Shown one piece after another: positions 5,104 through 10,052 of a DNA stretch of 10,052 nt. The stretch covers positions 1 to 10,052 of the forward strand of contig SFZB01000034.1 of assembly GCA_004558975.1 (NCBI GenBank), given 5' to 3'. This stretch comes from a bacterium. Lineage in GTDB: Bacteria; Bacillota; Clostridia; Oscillospirales; CAG-272. Under the pieces are notes generated by a model. That model was given only the letters and a program-made list of their open reading frames with translations, ran no database searches and was not told the DNA's origin. The stretch's first letter is position 1. Each line of letters begins with the position of its first letter. The position numbers and the translations under genes were made by a program.

Positions 5104-5544
5104 ATGAAACAGGAGACGCCGATGCATCTGACGATCCACAGCCGCCTGACGACGGGCGGGGAGACCGAGACCGTCTCGACCGAGGCGCGCGGGGTGCTCC
5201 GTCAGGTGGGCGATCACACGTCGCTTGCTTATACCGAACGGCGCGAAGGGGGCGCGCGCGTCATGACGACGCTCTCCTGGCAGGAGGGGACGCCGCGCGT
5301 CCATCTGACGCATCGCGGCGCCGTGAAGTGGGAGGCGGATTTTGACCCCGAGACGCCCGCCGTGACCCGTTACGAAGTGCCGCCCTACGCCTTTGACCTG
5401 ACGGTGCGATGCCATGAAATCCGGCTCCCCCTTGACGAAAACGGGGGAGAGATCCACCTGCGCTACACCCGCAACGTCGGCGGTGACGAGGCGCTCGTCG
5501 AGCTCACCGTGACCGCACGGGTGCGGGAGGAGGAACTGTCGTGA
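5104..5544 (+). CDS. DUF1934 (YwiB-like) beta-barrel protein
   Basis: A 146-residue protein with the features of the DUF1934/YwiB family, small cytosolic beta-barrels of unknown function common in Firmicutes. The recognisable parts are an N-terminal strand after KQETP, SLAYTER at 40-46, the RGAVKWEADFDPE segment at 71-83, RYEVPPYAFDLTVRC at 89-103, and LPLDENGGEIHLRYT at 108-122, where the family typically has L-D-E-x-G-G-x-I-x-L-x-Y. Two starts are possible: ATG 5104 with AGGAG at 5091-5095 (eight bases away), and ATG 5122 (residue 7) with AGGAG at 5111-5115 (six bases away). I prefer 5104 because, from memory, Bacillus YwiB also begins near MKQETP. The gene overlaps holA by four bases (GTGA), so the two are co-translated. 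Confidence 0.8.
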   Translation: MKQETPMHLTIHSRLTTGGETETVSTEARGVLRQVGDHTSLAYTERREGGARVMTTLSWQEGTPRVHLTHRGAVKWEADFDPETPAVTRYEVPPYAFDLTVRCHEIRLPLDENGGEIHLRYTRNVGGDEALVELTVTARVREEELS

Positions 5545-6593
5545 TCCTGACGCAAGCGGAACTGACCAAACGACTGAAAAGCGGTGACGTCGCCGGGGCA
5601 TATCTCTTCTGCGGAGAAGAGGCGTATCTGCGCCGCGCGTTCACGGTGCTTTTGCGGCAAAAACTGCTCGGCGATCCCGCTTTCGAGACATTCAATCATC
5701 TGCTCCACGAGGGCGCCGCGCCGGACTATGGGACGCTCCTTTCCGACGTGCAGACGCCGCCTTTCTTCGAGCCGAACAAACTTGTGGAATGGCACGGCGC
5801 CGACCTCTCCTCTCTGAAAGAGAGCGACTACGAAGCGCTCGGGGAGATTGTGCGCGCGACAGGTGCGGGGAGTGGCGTGACGCTCCTGATCTCCGTGACG
5901 CCGGAGGGGCTCGACGCCGGGACGGCGAAGCGTCCCTCTGCCGCTTTCAAGCGCCTGTCCGAGCTGTTTCTCGCCGTCAATTTCGAGAAGTCGACGGACG
6001 CGCAACTTGCGGGGTGGCTCACGCGCCATTTCACTCATGAGGGGGTTACGACCGAACCCGGCGTCCCCCGTCTGCTCCTCGAACGTGCGGGCAGGTCGAT
6101 GGACGTCCTCGCGAACGAAGTGGACAAACTGGTGGCATATGCCCGCGCGCACGCGCGGGACACCGTGACGGAGGACGACGTGCGGTATGTCTCCGTGACG
6201 ACGACGGAGGCGGACGCCTTCGGGCTGACCAACGCCCTGCTCGACCGTGACCCCGCCGCCGCGTTCCGCAACCTCGCGGATATGCGCGCGCGCCGCGTCG
6301 AGCCGACGCTGATTCTCGGGCAGATCTCGCGCCTGTTCGCCGATCTCACGACCATCGCGCTCCTGCTCGCGGAGGGGCTGAACCCCGCCGCCATCGCCGG
6401 GGTACTGTCGATGAACGCTTATCGTACCGAGCTGTATGCCCGTGCCGCCGCGAAACGGAAGCTGCCCGAGCTGCGCTATGCGCTCGCGCTCTGCACCGAG
6501 ACGGATCGAAAGGCAAAGACCGCTTTCGGGGTTGACGTGTACGGGCTGCTCGAGCGTCTGATCGCCGAGCTCGCGACCGCGGGGCAATCATGA
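5541..6593 (+). CDS. holA: DNA polymerase III subunit delta
   Basis: A 350-residue clamp-loader subunit; delta opens the beta sliding clamp so that it can be placed on primed DNA. Visible family features: an N-terminal AAA+-like domain with GAYLFCGEEAYLRRAF at 19-34 in place of a true Walker A (delta does not bind ATP), TPPFFEPNKLVEW at 72-84 (the family PFF-xx-(R/K)-LV segment), TLLISVTPE at 114-122, the ERAGRSMDVLANEVDKLVAYA helices at 181-201, and a helical collar domain from about 225 with LILGQISRLFADL at 257-269. Length fits the family. The GTG start at 5541 overlaps the DUF1934 stop (GTGA) and is preceded by GGAGGAGG at 5526-5533. A strong terminator lies 42 bases after the stop. Confidence 0.93.
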   Translation: MILTQAELTKRLKSGDVAGAYLFCGEEAYLRRAFTVLLRQKLLGDPAFETFNHLLHEGAAPDYGTLLSDVQTPPFFEPNKLVEWHGADLSSLKESDYEALGEIVRATGAGSGVTLLISVTPEGLDAGTAKRPSAAFKRLSELFLAVNFEKSTDAQLAGWLTRHFTHEGVTTEPGVPRLLLERAGRSMDVLANEVDKLVAYARAHARDTVTEDDVRYVSVTTTEADAFGLTNALLDRDPAAAFRNLADMRARRVEPTLILGQISRLFADLTTIALLLAEGLNPAAIAGVLSMNAYRTELYARAAAKRKLPELRYALALCTETDRKAKTAFGVDVYGLLERLIAELATAGQS

Positions 6594-6635
6594 CGGGGCA
6601 GAGACGTTGCCTTTGCCGAAAGACGATTGCATGAC

Positions 6636-6667
6636 AAAAGAGACACGCTGAAAGCGTGTCTCTTTTT
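6636..6667. terminator. Terminator between holA and the convergent operon
   Basis: AAAAGAGACACGC (6636-6648) pairs with GCGTGTCTCTTTT (6654-6666), 13 perfect base pairs with a TGAAA loop, ending in five T (6663-6667). The A-rich foot also gives a T run on the minus strand, so it can act in both directions. It ends the DUF1934-holA transcript and may also stop the minus-strand operon whose last gene ends at 6792. Confidence 0.9.
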
Positions 6668-6791
6668 CGGTTGCGGGGGTTTTTGGTTCCGCTTTTTTCG
6701 ATTGCAATATATTTCGGTTGCGTGCATTCCGATGGTCGCACTTTCACGGGCGGTCATCGGTCGCGGCTGTTTTGTTGGGGGCGGTGTTCCG
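6668..6791. other. Convergent intergenic region
   Basis: These 124 bases lie between the holA terminator and the stop of the convergent minus-strand gene. No gene is seen. There is an 11-base direct repeat, TTTCGGTTGCG, at 6665-6675 and 6712-6722, and several T runs. A long spacer without its own minus-strand terminator suggests the bidirectional hairpin at 6636-6667 serves both transcripts. Confidence 0.5.
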
Positions 6792-7544
6792 TTATTCCGC
6801 CGCTACGCCGAGCATGGCGCGGAAAAGCGCCTCGCTGCGGTCGAACTGCTGTCTTGCGCTGTTGCCGTGCGAGAAGGCGGCGTAGGGAATCCGCAGACAG
6901 AGGACGGTATCGTCCGGCAGGTCGCGGAAGCCGGGGAGCGATGCCGCCGGGGTGGAGCGCAGATAGACGCCGTAACCGTCCGGGGTGATCTCGACGGTGC
7001 TGTCCGCCGGGAGATATTCCGCGACGGGGACGACCAGACGCCCGCCCTGCGTCGTGGTATAGACGTCAAACGTATGTTCGGAAAGCAGATAGAGATAAGC
7101 AATCGGAGTGCTCAATTCATTTTGCAGGCTTTGGATACTGTCTTTGTTATAGGAATCGAGCGCCGCGCCTTTCCGAACCTGCCAGTTGTCGATGCGGACG
7201 CCGTTCCCGATTCGCAGACCGCCCGATTCGATGAGTGACTCGGCGGAGGCTGCCATGTCGGCGGCGACGGTATTGTTCTTCGTCGGCAGGAGGCTTGCCT
7301 CTCCGGCGTAGCAGAGGATGTAATCGGGTGTGGGCTCCCGTTTCGCGCACTGGACGATGCAGACCGAGAGCGCGACGATGAGGACGAGGGCAATGATGAT
7401 CGGAACCTTGTAGTGGTACCAGACATTTTCGCACCAGATGGCGAACCGCCCTTTTTTCCTGACAAGATGTACGTCGCCCGCCTCGAAATCGGGCTTGTCC
7501 GGCTCGCCGCCCTGCGGCGCCGGAGGCGTCTCGCGTTCATCCAT
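6792..7544 (-). CDS. Single-pass membrane protein of unknown function
   Basis: A 250-residue protein without a recognised domain. It has an acidic, proline-rich cytosolic N-terminus (1-28), a basic segment (VRKKGR, 28-33), an aromatic stretch (WCENVWYHYK, 37-46), one membrane helix at about 47-66 ending VQC, and about 180 residues probably outside the cell. The outer part has alternating hydrophobic strands (YILCYAGEA, RLVVPVAEYLP, GYGVYLRS, TVLCLRIPYA), suggesting a beta-rich fold. The ATG at 7544 is chosen because AAAGGAG precedes it by about ten bases; an in-frame ATG at 7607 would fall within the spacer hairpin and lacks a ribosome binding site. It is the last gene after the protease and the thioredoxin. 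Unsorted proteins with this layout are, from memory, common in Clostridia. Confidence 0.75.
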   Translation of the reverse strand: MDERETPPAPQGGEPDKPDFEAGDVHLVRKKGRFAIWCENVWYHYKVPIIIALVLIVALSVCIVQCAKREPTPDYILCYAGEASLLPTKNNTVAADMAASAESLIESGGLRIGNGVRIDNWQVRKGAALDSYNKDSIQSLQNELSTPIAYLYLLSEHTFDVYTTTQGGRLVVPVAEYLPADSTVEITPDGYGVYLRSTPAASLPGFRDLPDDTVLCLRIPYAAFSHGNSARQQFDRSEALFRAMLGVAAE

Positions 7545-7592
7545 CGTTCGGTTCTCCTTTCGTAGGTTCTTGGTCATGGGAAAACGTATGTT

Positions 7593-7626
7593 CGGCGCCG
7601 TAGGCAAAGCGTCTGCCGCGGCGCCG
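7593..7626 (-). promoter_or_regulatory. Strong hairpin between thioredoxin and membrane protein genes
   Basis: CGGCGCCG (7593-7600) pairs with CGGCGCCG (7619-7626), extended inside by GGCA (7603-7606) / TGCC (7614-7617). It begins five bases after the thioredoxin stop on the minus strand. There is no T run beyond it, so it is more likely an intercistronic stabilising or processing hairpin than a terminator. Each arm is itself a palindrome, so it could also be a protein binding dyad. Confidence 0.45.
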
Positions 7627-7630
7627 GAAG

Positions 7631-7942
7631 TCAGGTTTCCCCGTCGAGAAAAGCATGAAGTTCTCCCGCCGGGAGGTTGCCCGTGCGGCGGGCGATCAGC
7701 CGCTCACCGTCGAAGAGGAGCGTCGTCGGAATGGAGCGCACACCGAACATGGCACAGGTGGCGGGCGATGCGCCCGAATCGAGACGGAAAAAGGTGATGC
7801 CCGGGTGCGCCGATGCCGCCGCCTCAAAGGTCGGGGCAAACGCGCGACAATGCGGACAATGCGCGCCCGTGACGCAGACGGCGGATTTCCCGGCGTTCGC
7901 GGTGACGTGGGCGGCAAAAGTCTCATCGTTCAGAGTCAGCAT
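7631..7942 (-). CDS. Thioredoxin-fold protein with CPHC active site
   Basis: A 103-residue thioredoxin-fold protein, likely a cytosolic thiol-disulfide oxidoreductase. The redox motif is CPHC at 29-32, preceded by His rather than the Trp of WCGPC; CPHC is the DsbA-type dipeptide, which in DsbA favours an oxidising potential. The cis-Pro loop is SIPTTLLF at 70-77 (Pro72). The buried Asp near strand 2 of classical thioredoxins seems absent (AVCVTGAHC at 21-29), and there are extra cysteines at 23 and 63. No signal peptide is seen. ATG 7942 follows GCGAGGA with suitable spacing; upstream in-frame residues to 8005 lack a ribosome binding site. It lies 76 bases after the CPBP protease gene and 86 before the membrane protein gene. 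It could also be a general thioredoxin with relaxed motif. Confidence 0.85.
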   Translation of the reverse strand: MLTLNDETFAAHVTANAGKSAVCVTGAHCPHCRAFAPTFEAAASAHPGITFFRLDSGASPATCAMFGVRSIPTTLLFDGERLIARRTGNLPAGELHAFLDGET

Positions 7943-8018
7943 GAGGATTCCTCGCTTTCGTAAAAGACTACTGTCAGTCTGCACGGAAGCATGGCGGATA
8001 TACACGGGGTGTGCTTTG

Positions 8019-9038
8019 TCAGGTGAGGGCGTTCGACACGATGGTGAGAATCATCGAGCCGATGCACACGACAAGATAGAGGATGCTCCCCACATTCCCG
8101 ACGATCGGGGCGGCACGGCCGCCGCGCGGCAGGGGCGAGGGGCGGAAGCCCGTGGTCATACGCCGGAAATACAGGCAGAAGAACACCAGCCCCACAAAGG
8201 CGAAGATATACGGCAGGTACGCGGCGAGGAGATGCGCGGCGGCGGAGAGCGGTTGCGACCGGATCAGCGCAATCAACTGCTCGTTCGTCTCGGCACCTGC
8301 GAGGTCGAGCGGAAGATAGTGGTCGATGATCGTCGGGAGGATCCCGCCGAAAAAGTTCACCACCGAATGAATCAGGACGGTATAGAGGACGTTCCCCGTC
8401 TTGAGGTACACGAGCGCGAGGAGCATACCGAGCAGAGCGGCGTAGAAAAACTGCTCCAGATTGCCATGGAAAAGCCCGAACGCCACCCCGGAGAGCAGCA
8501 TCGCCGACCAGTCGCCGAGGAAGCCGAGACGGTCGATGAGGAGCTTACGGAAGAAAAATTCCTCGAGCAGAGGCGCGATAAGCAGAGAATAGAGGCAGGA
8601 GAGCCACAGGGTCGAGTTCGCCATGGCTTCGGTGATCTGACTGTTCTGCTCTCCGAAGAAGAAACCGATGACGGTGTTCACGCCCTGTCCGATCAGCGCC
8701 CCTCCCATCAGCAGGGTGAACGCCATGAACAGGAAAATGACCGTCGTTTTCGCGGACATCCGGCGCCGCTCCGGCACCGTCGCCGGGACGTCGCGGAGAA
8801 TCAGATAGGCACAGGGGGCGGCGATGCAGTAGAGAGAAACGATCGTGACCGTCCAGAGAAACCAGCCGGTACTTGCCAAGGGGCGGAAGAAGCGCAGGAC
8901 GACCAGCTGAATGATGAGGGCGGCAACTTGCGAGACCGCCATGAGGACAAAGAAAGCGAGTGCGACGTGGGAAGTGGAACGGGAAGTCCGTTCACGGATG
9001 TCCGGCATACCGGGGTCGCCTTGCGGATACGACTGCAT
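8019..9038 (-). CDS. CPBP family intramembrane metalloprotease
   Basis: A 339-residue multi-pass membrane protein of the CPBP (Abi/CAAX protease-like) family; glutamate and histidine residues in the membrane bind a catalytic metal. The three motifs are present: EExxxR as EEFFFR at 159-164, FxxxH at 187-191 (FGLFH), and HxxxN at 224-228 (HSVVN). About eight hydrophobic segments are visible, at roughly 24-50, 58-81, 97-126, 143-157, 176-192, 196-232, 272-292 and 314-334. The first 22 residues are polar and probably cytosolic. Bacterial members include bacteriocin-immunity and peptide-processing proteins; the substrate here is unknown. ATG 9038 follows AGAGGAGG; upstream in-frame codons to 9188 overlap the promoter. 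It is the first gene of a likely minus-strand operon with a thioredoxin and a membrane protein. Confidence 0.9.
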   Translation of the reverse strand: MQSYPQGDPGMPDIRERTSRSTSHVALAFFVLMAVSQVAALIIQLVVLRFFRPLASTGWFLWTVTIVSLYCIAAPCAYLILRDVPATVPERRRMSAKTTVIFLFMAFTLLMGGALIGQGVNTVIGFFFGEQNSQITEAMANSTLWLSCLYSLLIAPLLEEFFFRKLLIDRLGFLGDWSAMLLSGVAFGLFHGNLEQFFYAALLGMLLALVYLKTGNVLYTVLIHSVVNFFGGILPTIIDHYLPLDLAGAETNEQLIALIRSQPLSAAAHLLAAYLPYIFAFVGLVFFCLYFRRMTTGFRPSPLPRGGRAAPIVGNVGSILYLVVCIGSMILTIVSNALT

Positions 9039-9066
9039 AAGACTGCCTCCTCTTTGGATTATGTAT

Positions 9067-9096
9067 AATATAGCATATCCGCGCGGGGAAATGCAA
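9067..9096 (-). promoter_or_regulatory. Promoter of the CPBP protease operon
   Basis: On the minus strand TTGCAT (9091-9096), an 18-base spacer and TATATT (9067-9072). TGC directly before the -10 gives an extended -10 element. It lies 28 bases upstream of the ATG at 9038 and is divergent from, and about ten bases from, the -35 of the plus-strand promoter, so the two may compete. Confidence 0.65.
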
Positions 9097-9106
9097 GTCG
9101 GGATTC

Positions 9107-9135
9107 TTGACTTTTCTATGAAGAATCTATATAAT
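9107..9135 (+). promoter_or_regulatory. Promoter of the zinc-ribbon gene
   Basis: TTGACT (9107-9112) and TATAAT (9130-9135) with exactly 17 bases between: five of six and six of six consensus matches. Transcription would begin near 9142, placing the hairpin at 9145-9161 at the extreme 5' end of the mRNA. Confidence 0.8.
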
Positions 9136-9144
9136 ACAGAAAAA

Positions 9145-9161
9145 GGCGTCCGAGAGACGCC
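9145..9161 (+). promoter_or_regulatory. 5' leader hairpin touching the ribosome binding site
   Basis: GGCGTC (9145-9150), a CGAGA loop and GACGCC (9156-9161) form a 6 bp hairpin that ends directly before the GGGGGAGG ribosome binding site. Sitting at the predicted 5' end, it could protect the mRNA from decay or modulate initiation at the GTG start. Confidence 0.5.
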
Positions 9162-9176
9162 GGGGGAGGTGGCGCC

Positions 9177-9986
9177 GTGGCAGAACATCTGTGTCCGAAA
9201 TGCGGGGGCAAGTTAACGTACGATACAGCGGAAAAGCTGTTTCTCTGTTCCGCGTGCGGGAATCGGTTCTACCGCGAGGTGATCCTCGGCGCCGCACCGG
9301 AAAACGATGATCTGCGCGTCTACCTCGCGCCGCAGAGCTCCGCCGAGGGGGACGTCGACCTCCCGTCGCAGTTCGAGCGTGAAGCACCTGCCGAGATGCC
9401 GCCCCCGCCCGCCGTGCCGAGCGAGCGTCTGGACGCTCATGTGACACCGAAACCGGCGAAGATCACGAGGCGAACCCAGCGCTATATGGCGCGGTACGAT
9501 CGTGAGAGGGAACGACAGGAGCGTGACCGCCTCGAGGCGGAGGCGGAGACGAAGCGCTGGGAGGCAAACCTCTCGGCGGAATACCGCCGTGCCAACCTGA
9601 AAGCCATTGGGAATCCCGCTCCCCGCGGGGTGGAGGAGACGTCTGCCGCCGCTCCCGCACCGCTCGCCGGCGTTGCCGCGCCCGTGCCGCTTGTCGCGCC
9701 GGCACCCGAGGGAGAGACGGTGCCCCCGGCCGAGAATATGCCGACCCGCGCGCGGCTGGAGCTGGCACTGCGAGAAGCACAACTGAGCCTGCGGGAAAAA
9801 CAGCAGACGCTGAAACGCCTGTCCGCGGATATCTGGCGGCTGGAACGTGCGCCCGGGCAATCGCGGCGTGAGTTCAAGAATACGCTCGCGGAAGCCAATC
9901 GGGAGATCGACCGTGCGGCGCTCGCGGTGAAGGAAGCCAAGCTCACCGTCAAAGAGGCAAAGCACGCACTGAAAAAAGCGAAATGA
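9177..9986 (+). CDS. Zinc-ribbon protein with coiled coils
   Basis: A 269-residue protein of unknown function. The N-terminus is a zinc ribbon with CPKC (Cys6, Cys9) and CSAC (Cys24, Cys27), spaced as in small zinc-binding domains. After an acidic, proline-rich linker come a highly charged helix (about 100-142, rich in Arg and Glu), a second linker rich in Ala, Pro and Val (about 147-187), and a long coiled coil (190-269). The coil ends in heptad-like repeats, VKEAKLT, VKEAKHA, LKKAK. The GTG start at 9177 is supported by GGGAGG six to seven bases upstream and by the promoter at 9107-9135. No membrane segment or signal peptide is seen. A scaffold or nucleic-acid-associated role is possible, but nothing in the sequence proves it. 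Confidence 0.75.
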   Translation: MAEHLCPKCGGKLTYDTAEKLFLCSACGNRFYREVILGAAPENDDLRVYLAPQSSAEGDVDLPSQFEREAPAEMPPPPAVPSERLDAHVTPKPAKITRRTQRYMARYDRERERQERDRLEAEAETKRWEANLSAEYRRANLKAIGNPAPRGVEETSAAAPAPLAGVAAPVPLVAPAPEGETVPPAENMPTRARLELALREAQLSLREKQQTLKRLSADIWRLERAPGQSRREFKNTLAEANREIDRAALAVKEAKLTVKEAKHALKKAK

Positions 9987-10052
9987 TCCGTCTGCCGTCA
10001 GCGCCGTTCCGCGGCATCGCCGGATGAATACACAATGAGAAGACCCGCCCCG
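9987..10052. other. Window end, no gene assigned
   Basis: The last 66 bases follow the stop of the zinc-ribbon gene. CGGCATCGCCG (10012-10022) is a partial palindrome without a T run. An ATG at 10035 stays open to the end of the window, but only for six codons and with no ribosome binding site. Confidence 0.3.

Noticed and set aside
10025..10052. Start of another gene at the window end
   Set aside because: One ATG stops after four codons; the other has six open codons and no ribosome binding site.

Overview
The window looks like chromosomal DNA from a GC-rich member of the Clostridia, probably an uncultured gut-type Oscillospirales or Christensenellales relative. The evidence is gene content (a DUF1934/YwiB-like gene joined to holA, a MinD-like gene next to a methylglyoxal-synthase-fold gene, a CPBP protease), strong AGGAGG-type ribosome binding sites, consensus sigma-A promoters and occasional GTG starts. 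No rRNA, tRNA, transposase or CRISPR array is visible.

Layout. (1) Positions 1-885 hold no convincing protein gene. Positions 217-678 carry four tandem copies, about 130 bp apart, of a two-stem element. Both stems keep pairing while their bases change between copies. The array is followed by a terminator-like hairpin at 708-768 whose 3' arm and T tract resemble the first bases of the window. This is the best candidate for an undescribed element here: a structured RNA or a REP-like repeat. (2) A minus-strand operon, glyA, pfkA and a small three-helix membrane protein (3556 down to 940), is driven by a good promoter at 3589-3617 and ends at a strong terminator (886-924). (3) A plus-strand pair starts from a perfect consensus promoter: a MinD/ParA-like ATPase (3752-4528) and a methylglyoxal-synthase-fold protein that has lost most catalytic residues (4565-4993), followed by one or two terminators. 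(4) A plus-strand pair, DUF1934 and holA (DNA polymerase III delta), overlaps at GTGA and ends at a strong terminator (6636-6667). (5) A minus-strand group follows: CPBP intramembrane protease, CPHC thioredoxin, single-pass membrane protein (9038 down to 6792). (6) A divergent plus-strand gene encodes a zinc-ribbon/coiled-coil protein (9177-9986), with facing promoters in the gap before it.

The metabolic genes (glyA, pfkA) and holA are ordinary housekeeping genes. The unusual content is the repeat array, the MinD-like plus degenerate MGS-like pair (perhaps a remnant of the clostridial min-rodA-mgsA cluster put to a new use), and the small uncharacterised membrane proteins. All identifications come from reading motifs and from memory of the families; no database search was run.
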